A stretch of DNA of 64,000 nucleotides from Cannabis sativa (Eukaryota > Streptophyta > Magnoliopsida > Rosales > Cannabaceae): the NCBI RefSeq assembly GCF_029168945.1, contig NC_083604.1:48603686-48667685 (forward strand). Reading direction: 5' to 3'. The notes under the pieces are model-generated. The model was not told the origin of the DNA. It was given only the letters and a program-made list of their open reading frames with translations, and searched no databases. The translations under genes were made by a program, and so were the position numbers. Shown piece by piece: positions 12,265-24,681 of this stretch (positions within the stretch are counted from its first letter, which is position 1; every line of letters begins with the position of its first letter).

Positions 12265-13487
12265 TGAGAGAAACTGAGTCCAACTAAATGACGTGAACGA
12301 TAGCGCCTTTGGGTGGCATCCCAAAAAAATTTTATTTTTAATTTCTATTGCAATTTTTTAGAGACAATTACAATTTTTATTTTCGTTAGTTTTTAGTTTT
12401 TAGTAAATTTTAATTTTGATTTTAGAATTTGTTATAGAAAAAAAATATGTAGAGCCATGAAAATCGTAAAAACTAGTTGATTTTTTTTTAAAAAAAAAAA
12501 ATAGTAGTGCCCAGGCATTAAAATTCAATGCCTAGGCATGCGAGTGGAAAAAGAGGCAGTAAGCAAGAGGAGAAGTCGATTACACACGGGCCTAGGCATA
12601 GAATCTCTATGCCGCGGCACCTGTAGCTTTAGAAAGAAAAAAAAATTGTTAAAAAAATATCACAGAGAAAAAACCAACATGAATCGCGATATGGAAACCT
12701 TATGCTGCGACACCTATGTTGAATCGCATAAATAAAGGGGAAATTTTTTTTACACGGGCCGCGACATATGATTACCAAGCCACGGCATACACCCCCTAAA
12801 AATAGGCAGAGAGGTATTGAATCATGCCATTCCAATTTTTTTCAAAAACTTCTCATTCTTCCTCTTCTTCTACACGGGCCTACCCCTCTCAAACCAAAAA
12901 TTTCATCATTCTCAACCTTTTCAACCCAAATTTCTTCATCCAATGTCAATTCTAATCACCCATAAATAAAACTCACTCATCAATTTATTAATTTATCACC
13001 CACATTCACCCAAATCATCCAAAAAATTTCAAAAAATCACAAAACCTAAAAATACCTAATCCATTGTGTTCATCACTTAATTTTTGGGAATACTTGGTGG
13101 AGGAGGACTACTTCAAGGTTTACAAAGCTTTTATTCTACAAGTAAGTGTTCTTTCACACTATATTTTGGTGAATTGAGGAAGATTGATTGTGGATTGTGT
13201 GATATTAGAGATAAATATTGTTGCGGAATATTGGATAGTTGTGTTTGATAGTATTGGTGATTAATTAACATAAATTAGTGATTAAATCAAGTTTAGGGGA
13301 AGTACAAAATACATTGGAGGTGCTCCCTAATTTTTTTTTGACACCGAAAGTTTGTGTTATTGGCTAGTAAATTGGTATGTCGTCTAGGCCTAAGAGAACT
13401 GGGACCCGAGCCCAACGCAATGTATAAGGATCGTCATCAACAGATCCTAATCTCTAAGAAAAACAACCCCAACCCATTAATATATTT
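12265..13487 (+). other. Athila spacer between pol and env-position ORF
   Basis: No gene seen. The stretch starts with the short GC-containing tract usual after Athila pol, then AT-rich DNA. Between 12500 and 12800 it carries several copies of a GCCTAGGCAT / GGCCGCGGCAT-type motif in both orientations. These recur in the LTRs near 16300-16460 and 60585. Small open frames here (12538-12965) show no recognisable domain. Confidence 0.6.
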
Positions 13488-14454
13488 ATGAATGAGAAAG
13501 CGACAAAGAGATATCAAAAACTCAAAAAGAGGGGTGTACTTTGGGAGAGGGGCTTTGAATTTCAGGATGAACCTTTTCCAAGGACCGGGGCTATGAAAAT
13601 ATTAGGGGTGAGATTGAGGAGACAATGGCAAAAATTATGTGCCGGAGAGTATGTGGAGGAGGAGAACTATAATATTCTCTATGAATTCTTTGCCAATTAT
13701 CCCTACAAAAGCAATTTTAGATGAAGTGTATGTTAGAGGAGTACAAGTGCCCATTAGATTGAATATTATCAACAGCTTTCTTTAACCTTAGCATAGTAGG
13801 GGAATGGATGGATGAGAGAATACTGGCACTGTGGAGAGACACACTTACAGATGCAGCCATTGCAACAGTTTTGGGGCAAGAGGGTACCCAATTTCACATT
13901 GAGGTAAATCAAAATCAGAAGTCTCTATACTGGTGGAAACTCAATCCAGTGGCAAGAGCGTGGGCCTATTTTGTAAATGCCAGAATTATTCCAACATCAC
14001 ATATTTTAACTTTGGATTATGATCATTTTGTGGTGGTATCTGCTATCATGAAAAAACTGACCTTCGATATAGGATGGGTAATTCTAAAAATATTGACTAT
14101 GTTTCTCAAATAAACACCATTATAGGCACAACCCATGGTGCTCTGATTATAGCTTTATGCTTAAGTCAGGGAGTTCCAATTATAGAAGGAGACATTGTCA
14201 AAGCACCAATGCAACCCATCTCCAGAAGGTATTTTTATGAATTTCTTCAAGCATCCTTGACACCACTAGAAGATACAAGAAAACAAGAAAAAGATGATGC
14301 GCCACATGATGGAGATGGTGATAAGGAAGAGGAACACGAAGAAGCGAGCCTAAGTGAGATGGTTCTACCTCTTCTCCAGATTGAGCCACCTTTGGACACT
14401 AGGACTCGGGGCACTTATGATAGATTGGATTATATCTTCAGGCAAAATCAGTAA
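13488..14454 (+). pseudogene. Athila env-position ORF (plant transposon protein domain)
   Basis: Three frames (13488-13724, 13808-14113, 14074-14454) form one broken ORF. The first starts with YQKLKKRGVLWERGF, the second has WWKLNPVARAWAYFVNARI and a HILTLD stretch, and the third ends in an acidic Glu/Asp-rich tail near residues 75-95. This is the protein often found in the third ORF position of Athila elements and annotated as a putative plant transposon protein. Its biochemical role is unknown, and I see no clear signal peptide or membrane anchor. Frameshifts near 13725 and 14080 disable it. Copy 2 keeps only its last residues at 58798-58860. Confidence 0.7.
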
Positions 14455-15958
14455 ATAATCTAGTCTAACCAAGCCCAAACTGGCTATTATAACTCTTATC
14501 TTCAACAGCAGCATGATTTTGCTCATAGGCAAGTCCAGGAGTTATATTTCGCTTTCTCCATGTGGACTATATATGAACCTCGATGCTCCAGATCACTTTT
14601 CTCCACCACTGCCATGGTATCCATACCAACTACCACCACTGTCGCCGCTGCCATACTGATATGACACTCAGATAAGTTCCCTTCTTATTCTCTTTAATCT
14701 CACATTGGGGACAATGTGTCAACTAAGTCTAGGGGGTGAACTTAAAATTTTTAGTTTTTTGTTTGTTTTAGAAAATTTTAGTCCTTAATTTTTAGTTGTT
14801 TCTTTTTAGTTGTAGGTAGATAGCATGGTTTGGAAATTTCATTTATTTTACAAAAAAATTATGTGCTTGGTAATATTACATTCTTGACTAAGTTCGATTT
14901 TGTGCTTTAAAAGAACATGAAATCATATTAGGTAATTTTCTAGCAATTGAATTGGTTTATGTATGCTAATTGTGATATGTGAAAAGTTGTTTGAAAAAAT
15001 TCTAGAACTTGTTTGCTTGCTATTTGAGGCGAAATAATAAATTATGCATGACTAGGAAAGTGATTTAGACATTCTTTGAATCGATTGTTCCTTTCAAGTC
15101 ATCCCTAAAATTTTATCCTAGTTATCCTTTTTGATCCTTAACTTGATTTCTTTATTTCTATACATATTGAGCATAAACAAGATAAACCTGTAATATCCAA
15201 AATTTGACCTTAAGTATACCATAAGTGGATCTTTAGTTTGGAGGAATTTGGATGAAAAGTTTGTGATATGTGTGTGGAAATAAGTGTGAAAATTGAGAGA
15301 ATATATAAAAATGTTGATTGGCAACAAGAAGAAAAAGAAAAGAAAAATCTGACAGTAAGTGTCAAATTCGAAAAAAAAAAATAAATAAATAAATAAAGTG
15401 TTGCAATGTTGTCGAAAAAGAAAAAAAAATTCTCTCATGGAATGGAATTAGAAAAAAGGAGGTATTAGGATTGTTTGTGAAAAAAATATTGGATGACATG
15501 GTTGGAGAAGCTTATGGTATAGGCAAGCCTAAATGAGTATTTCAACTACCCGTACCTAAGCCTAACATTACAAGTCTAGAAAGACCTTTTGATTCGAATT
15601 GATTGTGCATTGATTTATATTAGCGGAGAATAGTAAGTATATATGGAAATTAAAGCATATCGAATATTTTGGGTTAGTAGATTGATGGATGTAATTGGCA
15701 TGTATAAATTAATTGTTTCAATTGTTAGTTAAATGCGTTCTATGGTTTCATGAGCTGAATGAGAAAAAATATTAAAGTGTGTCAAGGGTGTAATTGAACT
15801 GAAATTTTGAATTATTATGCATAGTTGAAATTTTTCATAATCATGTTATTGAGTCTACTTGAAAATTACTCATGTTCTGTGGATTGAATTGTTCAAATTG
15901 TGTGTTTTTCGTGTTAGTGTTTTAATCGAGGACGAGTAAATGTTTGTTTAGGGGAATT
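14455..15958 (+). other. Athila non-coding region between env-position ORF and 3' LTR
   Basis: No gene. Homologous to 58860-60333 in the second Athila, with indels. A perfect inverted repeat (CACATTG, GGGA spacer, CAATGTG) lies at 14701-14718, followed by a purine-rich AGTCTAGGGGGTGAA near 14730. A final polypurine tract, AGGGGAA, ends just before the LTR at 15959. The T-rich frame on the minus strand (15118-15438) is low-complexity and not a gene. Confidence 0.65.
14701..14718 (+). repeat. Conserved inverted repeat downstream of env-position ORF
   Basis: CACATTGGGGACAATGTG folds as a 7-bp stem with a GGGA loop. The identical 18 bases occur at 59099-59116 in the second Athila, where the surrounding sequence has diverged, so the hairpin appears selectively kept. 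Confidence 0.7.
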
Positions 15959-16538
15959 TGTTAGGTTTTTATTAGTACTAATTTTAGGTTAATTTTAGTG
16001 TGTTTTTAGTTATGTTTTACTCTTGTTTGGAGTAATTTTACGCTTTTCGGTATCTTTTATTTTGCATGTTTGAAATAGAAGAAAAATAGAAAATATTGAA
16101 GAAATATGAAAAAAAAAAAAAATAGTCAAATAAATCAATTCTTGGGGCAAGTGCACCTAGAAATTAGTTCAAGAAAATATCCAAAAGTTATGGTACAATT
16201 AGAGCTTTTGAGGCAAAGGAATTATAAAATTTAGAGGAGCGCCTCAACATGAAAAACCCATGTCAGGGCATGAAAGGCTTAAAAATTGGCAGAGAAGGTC
16301 GTATTGGACCAAGGCATGGGCATGCCTAGGCATTGGATCCTTATACCTAGGCATAAATTCATAGAATGCTCACTGCCCATAAAAAGGGGGTCATGCCTAG
16401 GCCCATGTCTAAACAACTTGGAGACGTGAAATTTGCAAACACGGCCGCAACATGGGAATCCTATGTCACGACTCGCCCCTTCAATTTTCAAGTAGAGTGA
16501 TTTTTTTCAGCTTTTTATCTTTTTCAACTTTTTTCGGC

Positions 16539-16546
16539 TATAAAAG
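16539..16546 (+). promoter_or_regulatory. TATA box of Athila LTR
   Basis: CTATAAAAGGAGTGGACTT matches CTATATAAGGAGTGAACTT in the second copy. The box is the best candidate for the element's promoter. Confidence 0.5.
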
Positions 16547-17359
16547 GAGTGGACTTCAATATTTTTTAGTAAGCAATCTAGGTTTACGAAAATTAGAGAG
16601 CAAAATCAATCCAGAAGGCTTTTTCAATGAGGTTTTCAACATTCTTTTCTTCTCTATTTCTTTTTCTATTCTAAATTAATATGTGTGAATTTGCTACGAT
16701 AAACATGAGTAGCTGAACAGTTTATTAGGGTTTAGATGGATATTGTTTGATATCGATTTATGATTTTAATGTGATTTAATTTTCTCTCAATTTCTATGTA
16801 TTGTATTTCATTCGTACTTAATTACTTTTAATTGCCTAATCACCAGTTAAATGTTTATGATTTTGATGTGAAATTAGAGAAGTGAGTGGCAATTATGCTA
16901 TAGTAAAATGGAAACAAATTTCGATATAGGACGAGAGTACCATGTGGTTTGGATAGCTTATAGGGTTTCTTGTTTAATGTCTTTTACATGTTTAATTTAT
17001 CACGAGAGTAGAAAATTTGTATGTAATTGAGATTTATATATCTGAGAAGACTATAAATTACTTGAGTAAACCTGCTATTGCATAGAATTTAGTAATAGGA
17101 ATTGAATCATGCTAGACCATAATAGGTAGATACAATTGAAATCGAAAACTCTAACTTTTAATCATCATTAATTTACATATTAATAATTACTTGCTTCTTG
17201 TTTTTACTGTTTCTTTATTGTGTTCTAATTTTAACTTTCTCATAAATTCGATATAAACAAATAGAAGTAAAAGTTTAATTTTAAAATATTTAACTACAAT
17301 CTTTGTGGGATCGACCTCACTCTTTGTGAGTCTATCACTTGTTAATGATATATATATAT

Positions 17360-17552
17360 CAGGCCCAGTCCTGGGCATAGGCGGACTAGGCCTGTGCCTA
17401 GGGCCCACCTAGCTCAGGGGCCTAAAAAAATATTTCCCTTTTAAAATTATACAATTTTTTGTACTGATTTTCAAAAATACCATATTTTTTTCTAAATAAG
17501 AGCCCAAAATAAATATTTTTTCTATGGCCCACTAAATTTCAGGGCCGGCCCC
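17360..17552. mobile_element. Small MITE with GGGCCGGCCC-type ends (hAT-like)
   Basis: A 193-bp element begins CAGGCCCAGTCCTGGGC and ends near CAGGGCCGGCCCC. Both tips are GC-rich and its middle is AT-rich, and it codes for nothing. ATATATAT lies at 17352-17359. On the right the same 8 bases can be read by joining 17553-17555 to 21766-21770 across the Helitron. An 8-bp duplication would fit hAT, though a TA tract makes this weak. The left tip matches a second fragment in inverse orientation at 27740-27822. Confidence 0.6.
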
Positions 17553-17555
17553 ATA

Positions 17556-20500
17556 TCTTTATATATTAAAAGTGCCTATCTAACGGCAATTCTTGGTTTA
17601 ACGATTCTTGGTTTAACGATTCTTTTTTTTTATTTAGCCTTACACGATTAACTTAACAGACTGTTAACGTTAAACGTTAACAAATAAATAAACCCAATAA
17701 TTAAACCCAAAAAAATTAAACAATCTTTTTTTTAAATTAAAAAAAATATCTTACCCACATAATACTCTAACAAATCCTACAATTTTCAAATTTCTAAAAA
17801 AGTATTCAATAGAACCTATCAAAACAGCACCAAAAGAAAAATCTGTTTTTGAAACCTGTTACATATCGAGGCGAAAAATAAGTATTCAACTGTAACTATC
17901 AAAATAGCACCATCGAAATCGATTTCTGAAATGAGGTTGTTCTTCATCTAAAGAAAACGACATAGAGAAAGGGAGAGGAGGTGGATTCCAACAATCTCGA
18001 GGTAAATCGATAGAAGCCAATCTAATAATTATGATTTTGAATTTCTATCTTTCTTGTTTTGAACAAGACACGAGACGATCATTTCTTCTGGGTTATGTTT
18101 GATGTTGTATTGAAATAACAATGATGGCCTCAATATGTTTTCCACATGATATACTATCTTGTAAGAAGAAAGAGGTCCAATGCCCAAACACAAAATTTAT
18201 CCAATTGATCGATGAGTGTCCGATTAAATCGAATTCGGAGTACAAATCTTTTGCACAAACTTCCCGAATCATAATCGGTTTGGGATTAGGGATTAAATCT
18301 TCCTCATCTTCAAATATATTAATTCTTATTATGATTTATGAAAAGTGAGTGAGATTGAGAATGATTTTCTTCTTTTTATTTGTGTTCTCAGTTCTGCATA
18401 TCTAATTTTAATTTGGGTGAAGAGAGAGTTTGTATATATATATATATATAAAACTTATGTCAAAAGAGTTTAAATATGAGTTTGAGAGAACCTCATATAA
18501 AACCTCATTTTCTTCTCATAAACCCTAATAATTTCATCGTGATGCTCTTCTCTGTCTACATCTCGCTTATTACTTTCACCATTTGGCATGCAAAGTCTTA
18601 CTTACTTTATTTTCTTAAAAAAAAAAAAAAGATAATTTGGGGATTTTTCAGTTAGGCAAAGGGCTTCAATCAGAGATTGTTACTCATCTAATCAGAGTCC
18701 AATGCTTTATTTTGATCTAAAAAACAGATCATAATTAAGGTGGTAAGTGGTGAGCAAGTAACTCAGGAAGATCAGAAATGAGTCCTTCTCCAACTCTGCT
18801 CAATCCAAGGTATAACAATAATATATTCTCCATTTTTATGATATATTATTATCTTTTTTCACATTTGGGTTCTTTAAAATTGATTAGATTTATAGCATTT
18901 TGGTCATATCATAATGAAATACTGGTTATGATAGTTCTATTTGTAAAAGTTAGACAAACTCATACATATATTAAAATAAGTATATACAAATCCTCAGATA
19001 CAATCACCACAATTATATTCAATCTCATACTCTTTTTTCTCTTTTGGTCTGCAGCAATTAACACACAAGGAAAAAGCTTTAAAGTTCAAAGATTGATGAT
19101 TCAATGCACCATATAAAGACTAAAATGAAAAGTAATTTCTACACTAATACATGTTACTTACTTAGGGAACTTATTATTTTCCCTTTCATTTTTTTTCCAA
19201 TTTCCAACTGCTATTTTATTTTTCGCTATTGCAGTGTTATTTATACTGATTTTCGACTTTTGGATTGCAAAAATAGGAACCAGGCTGAACAATATCATAA
19301 ATTGTTCAAGGTATCACATTGCTCTCTCCACTTTTATGTTTTATTAATATTGATTCTTTGTTCAAGTCGGGATGTGATAATCATTTCTTTCATAATTTTT
19401 ACAAAACATACATAACTTTTCTTGTTAAAAAATGTACTTGCAATAGTTGAGTTTATTGCCATTCAAACCAAAACAGATATTGGGATTTTCAATCCTAGCA
19501 ACTCCATCCCGCAAGAAATCAAAATCATATTGTGATTCTTCTTTCTTCTCAAACTCTTATTGCGATTTTAACTCTCTGCTATTCTCCACCACCGAAAGAA
19601 ATTGACATTGTGTTTCTTCATTCTTCTCTCAAACACATATTTAGGACAACAATTTGTGACCCCATTTATAGTCTTTTTCAGATTGTGAGGTTTGTATCTC
19701 AATTAATTTTTCTAAATGGTGAGCTTTTAGCCATTGATCTAGCTTCTATTCATTCAGGAAGAATTAGAATTGTTAGTCTTCGATGTGAATTTTTATTTCA
19801 GTTCATCATTTACACACTTCATTGCTTGTTGTAGTGCTTAAAAGAGTATTCGATGGAGTATCTGGGTTGTTGAAGTGGGCGAAAAACCTTTAAGGTACAA
19901 TTCTCATCCAAAGCTTCCACCTCCTTTTATTTTCCTTCTTATTATTTTTCATTTATTTATTTTCTATTTGTTTTGCTATTGCTAACTTTGAAATTTGAAT
20001 AGTACCTTCAAAAGAGTTGGTGCCAGATCACATGTTTGAGGGTAACAACTCTAAGTAAATACATATAAGCTTTCTTTTTTTTTTTTCTCAGAGTCTATAA
20101 ATAAAACCAGCATACATTTTTTTCTGTATAGATATTTTATTTCATAAATATTAATTATGAAGATCCTTCATTGCAATTTGGACTATACAATATAATGATT
20201 TTTTCAGTTTTTAGTTATTTTTGTATATAGGATCCATCGGCTCCTAGCTAAATTAATTAATCTTTTACAATTCTTTTTATTATAAAGTGTATCATTTTTT
20301 ATAAATTTAAGAATGGCTTTTTGATTTTTTCTTAGCCTGTTAATCTGCTAATTTTCAATCGTTTGATCATTAAAGTTTATATTTTTGTTGTAGCAAAGAT
20401 ATAGCATCATGCCTACAGAAGATATCTAACCATCAATAGGTTTTTTGGTCTGAGTAGAATGATAACATGTTTGGGGTTGTAATATTTTTTCCATTGGAAT

Positions 20501-21765
20501 TTATTAATTTCATTCAGGCATCGAGATTCTGAAATGTGGCAGAATTGTAGGCGATTTGCCAGCAAAGGTACTTTTATGGACCCTTTATATGTTCTTCAAG
20601 CTATCCCATTTGCTATAATTATTCTTTCAATATCGACTCTCTTTTAATTTGTATTTGAATGTTTAATTGTTCACTTTTCCTTACCACTTCCTGATGTTTC
20701 TTGCTATTTAGGTGCAAGGTTTGACTTTGTATCAGTTAAAAATTAAAAAAAAAAATTGCATTCTGTAATGATATGAAAGATTCTCTAGCTACTAAAATTA
20801 GCAAGAGAGCACAAATGTACCGAAGTATGTTTTTATCTTATCAACATGTCTCAATAAAGTAGTAGTTGCTTTAATCAATATTTATATTATATATTTACAA
20901 TTTGAATTGGAGATTACTTATATCAAGACTTTCCACTTTATGATAATGAATAATATATATAAAATAATTATAATAATACAGGTTGATCTTAGGATGGCTG
21001 GCAACCAACCTGTTAAATGAATGACCTATGTTTGTCATTTGAAGTTATTTGGGTTGTCTTCAACCTTCCTCCCAAATTTGAGCCTACATTACTAGAAGAT
21101 TGTGAGAGGTGGGTTTTCTTATCATTTAATAATTTATTTATAAATTAGATGTTTGATAATTGTCATCAATCTTTTATCCGTAGTTAGTTTATAATAACTG
21201 TAACCTTGATTTTTTTTTTATGTAGGTTTTCTATTGCTTTTTTTGGATGTTACATAGAACCTTATACAATCAATTGGATGCTCTTTATTAAGAAGGTTGT
21301 CTCTGTTTACTGTTATGTTTCTCTCATTAAGAAAGAAAGACAGTATATAAAGGACACAAATCAAAAGAGGTGTAAATTTTATTTTGTTCTTATTTAATAA
21401 ACAACGGAAAAAGGAAAGAAGAGAAAGCAAGTCTTTATATTTCAAGCATCTTTAAATTTTTGCTATTTGTGCACTCTGAGTTTAAACTTATTATATTCTA
21501 CAAATTCTTCTACTTCACTTTGTTTTCCAGAACTATCTTAAGCAAAAAAACACCAGTAATGCAGAAATGTTTCACTTCCTTTCATTTTAGACTATATTGG
21601 ACTCTTAAATTATCGGTTACTTAAACTCGGTTATATATATTTTTTATTTTTCCAGAGTACATGTATACCACACATCTCGTCTTTGCTTCCTTCACTAGCA
21701 TTAAACAAAGGCATCCATCGAAAATATAACTAAGTATACGTGCATTGCACGTAACTTCAGCCTAG
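17556..21765 (+). mobile_element. Non-autonomous Helitron (4,210 bp)
   Basis: It starts TCTTTATATATTAAAAGTGCC, a common plant Helitron 5' end. It ends in CTAG at 21762-21765, preceded 9 bases earlier by a hairpin at 21738-21752 (ACGTGC, ATT, GCACGT). It lies between an A at 17555 and a T at 21766, the usual Helitron target. No Rep or helicase domain is visible in any frame, so it would depend on another element. Inside are several exon-like pieces bounded by splice-site-like sequence, for example 20519-20568 and 19054-19090, whose origin I do not recognise. Confidence 0.82.
21738..21752 (+). terminator. Helitron 3' hairpin
   Basis: ACGTGCATTGCACGT forms a 6-bp stem with a 3-base loop, 9 bases before the terminal CTAG. 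In Helitrons such a hairpin marks the end of the transferred strand. Confidence 0.75.
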
Positions 21766-22323
21766 TATATATTTATATATATAAATACACTTGCTTGTTA
21801 AAAATACTATAAACAATTGCATTCCCTAACAGTACCAAAACAGATAAACATAATCTTATTAGCAACAAACATTTCAGCTGGGCTGGTATGAATCTCCAAC
21901 AAAATAAACTTGAATATAGTGTCAAGTGGGTTAAAAGGTGTAGCAGTCCAAACTTAGAAGAGAGATTTATACTGGTATGTTAAATGCCTTGTTTTATCAT
22001 CTTTGGGAAGCTTGAAATAACACTCTTTGGAATGCCAATATGTATAATGTTCATTTTCTTGTAAATAAAATCAAAAGAGAAGTTTGTAAGAGATTTTTTC
22101 ATTTTAAAAGAAAGAAAGTTAGTCTAAAGAATGTTGATTGGTTAGAAAACTTGGGTGCAACTTATTAATTGTCCATATGCTGTAAAAAAACATTTCAGCT
22201 GATTTCAGCTGTTTAATTTCCCGAGTAATAAGACAATAATTCAAGTTCAATTATTGTAGAATTTTGTTTTTGATGGAGGAGAAATATGTACCATTTCTTT
22301 TTATTTGTTTTTCATATTTTCAG

Positions 22324-22419
22324 GCACCAGTTAACGAAAGAGCATGAAGAGAAGATTTCATCCGACGGCAAACACAAAATTAGGAACAAACCACCCCCTC
22401 GATCGCTTCACCATATATA
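22324..22419 (+). CDS. Possible terminal exon of an unidentified gene
   Basis: A pyrimidine-rich tract ending TTTTCATATTTTCAG precedes GCACCAGTTAACG, a good 3' splice site. The frame then reads HQLTKEHEEKISSDGKHKIR and on through a proline-rich PPPRS to a stop at about 22417-22419. The peptide is basic and hydrophilic. I do not recognise it. Earlier exons would lie left of the Athila insertion, so the gene could be split by it, or this could be chance. Confidence 0.2.
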
Positions 22420-24531
22420 ATATTACTTCTCAGTCCAGGTTTCTTATTAAAATAAAAAAAGAGCATACCACATAAACAAATTATTTGTTGGAATCATATA
22501 AGTTTCAAAAGAAAAACTAAATGTATATAATAAAGGAAGATGAGGTTTGTAGTGCCAAACTATATACATTTATTCCTCTCAATTATTTACATGAAATTCT
22601 TTTTATACATGCAAATAATATATATATATAAATATATATATTCCTGTGAAGAAAACAAAACAAATGATATTTCATAACATTGTCCCATAAATAATAATAA
22701 TATATCAGCAAATGAATAAATATACAGTGATTTGTTTGAAGCATCGTATTAAGTTGTAGATTGTACCGTAAAGTATATTAGGTAACCATCAATTATATCA
22801 TGCTATGTACTATATGGATAGATAATGATACAATGATACAATTATCTTCACTTTCTTTTGTAGCATAATTACATTATTTCGATACCTTATTCTTAAATTG
22901 ATAATTTATATTTTAATATCAAGAGAAAAAGAAAGGATTAAGAAGGAAATTAAAGTCATACGTGGCCTGGTTCACGGACTATAAACTGTTAAAGCAATAT
23001 ATGAAATGAAATAAGTAACCAAATATATGTTGGTGGGGACAAGTGAGCAGTGGGGTTCACAGAAGGTCCTCTTGTATGCAGAAAAGAATGACCACAGAAA
23101 AAGTTCACGGGTTCTAAAACAAAAAATATAACAATAAAATATAACAGATACAATCCAAAACAAAATAATCTATTATTGAATCAGATAAAACGAAAAGTAT
23201 GCAACAAACCACCAGATTTTCAAATATCTTCTCTCTAGCTCGATCGTATAGAGAATTTTATATTATTTATTACATATTAACATTAGTTTCTTATGTATAG
23301 ACCTTAGCTTTTACTTTTCTTATTTATTTACTTTTGCCCTTCTTTCATGTATTTATTATTTATTTTTAACTATTTGATTTCCCTAACTTGATGCAGCAAA
23401 GCATTATCACACATGATACAAAAGAAGAAAAGAAATATTTTATGCACTAAAAACAGAGCAAAGACTCATGTGTCTAGTTAGAGTGAAAGGTGACAATTGC
23501 TTTTGTTTTTTGTGCACTTTTTTCTAACTCTAGATAGGAAGAAATTGATACAAGAAATAAGTAAATTTTGAAACTTGATTTCAGCCTCCAATTAAAAAAA
23601 AAAGATGAAACAAACAAAAGAGAATGAAAATGTTAGAGATATCAAAATTGTGGTTGGCTTTTAACAACAAAGGTGAAATGTGATTTCAGCCACTAATTTA
23701 AAGGGGCCAAGGGGGCCACTTCAATTTGTTTTTGCCCTATTTAGATAGGTGTCTACATAAAGCTCCAAGACTCTTACGGATATGTACTTAACTGTGTTAT
23801 TTGATAACGACCCACTTTTTTAAGTAATATATGGTTTAATATGTAGGATTAGTTTGAAGCAATCAAAGCCATCTCAATTGTCAAAAGCCAGAACCTTGTG
23901 GTACTATTACCAAGTACCTAAATGTATTAAAAACACCTAACACTTCTCATTAGCTAAGCAAAACTGGCTTTGGATATAAACCAATTTAAAATTTAGTAGT
24001 CCTTTTGATTGTAGCCTATTTGATAGTCACATATGACCTAAAGAAATGGTACAGCTAACTTATTAGGATATATAATTATCTTCTTTGCTAAATGGTATGG
24101 GGAATCTAGTTCTCTAAAATAATATATGTATTAATATCTTGTATGATGATAACCTACTAATTATTTATTAGCACATTTCTTGGAATATATGTTCCTCATA
24201 TCATCTATTATTAAGAAAAACAGGGTTTGCAATTCCATACAGAGGAAAATCTATAGAACAAGACACATTATCCACTCAAATATATCGCCATATTAATCTG
24301 CAGTGCTATGCTAGCTTCATGGAGTATTGCCAAAATATATGATCCACAAGTAGTAACTTGAAAGTTATGTCACTATTGTTTTGTCAACCAAATATGTATA
24401 TAGTAGAATTTACAAAAATTGACATGTACTACTCATATATATGTACCACGAGACAACAAAAGATCACACGTAGCTCTACTCCATGTGATAATGATATACA
24501 AGTCTCCATGACGTATAGCTAAGAACATAAG

Positions 24532-24537
24532 CACGTG
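24532..24537 (+). promoter_or_regulatory. G-box CACGTG upstream of ABCG5
   Basis: A perfect CACGTG lies about 315 bp before the start codon. This is the core bound by plant bZIP and bHLH factors, often in stress or ABA responses. Function here is inferred from sequence only. Confidence 0.35.
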
Positions 24538-24681
24538 AACCCTTCGTAAACAAATTCGAGGCAGTAAGAGTCACTCAAATTCCAGTTAATTACTTGGTAC
24601 CACACAAGGTTTCACAGGTTGGCTACAACTTAAGGAGACTACCAATTATATCTTTAATCCACAGAAACAGAAGAAAATCCA

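Larger units (their letters stand above)
5258..21831 (+). mobile_element. Athila-type Ty3/gypsy element (5' part missing), heavily nested
   Basis: In order: the end of the protease region, reverse transcriptase, RNase H, integrase (interrupted at 7980), the integrase C-terminus ending at 12264, an env-position ORF at 13488-14454, a long non-coding stretch, a polypurine tract near 15950, and a 3' LTR from 15959 to 21831. The LTR ends match (TGTTAGG / CCTAACA). Copia copy A removes or displaces everything left of 5258. Insertions inside it: family-1 solo LTR, Tekay-like solo LTR, MITE and Helitron. A related 3' end is at 58798-61592. Confidence 0.85.
15959..21831 (+). repeat. Athila 3' LTR interrupted by MITE and Helitron
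   Basis: The LTR starts TGTTAGGTTT after a polypurine tract and ends CCTAACA at 21831. Without the MITE and Helitron it is about 1.47 kb, in line with 60334-61592. A TATAAAAG box is at 16539-16546; copy 2 has TATATAAG at 60733-60740 in the same context. The tract near 17300 (GATCGACCTCACTC, then CACTTGTTA) is typical of the far end of Athila LTRs. Confidence 0.85.
21832..24680 (+). other. Unique upstream region of the ABC transporter gene
   Basis: No transposon ends or repeats shared with the rest of the window were found here. The DNA is AT-rich, with simple TA runs near 22618-22640. One exon-like stretch is at 22324-22419. No other coding sequence of note is visible. It probably holds the upstream regulatory DNA of the ABCG5 gene and perhaps the end of a neighbouring gene. 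Confidence 0.45.

Noticed and set aside
12538..12965. Small open frames after the Athila pol
   Set aside because: Lie in a motif-rich spacer; no domain and no match between copies.
15118..15438. Minus-strand 106-codon frame rich in Phe/Ile
   Set aside because: A/T-rich low-complexity reading within Athila non-coding DNA; not kept in the second copy.
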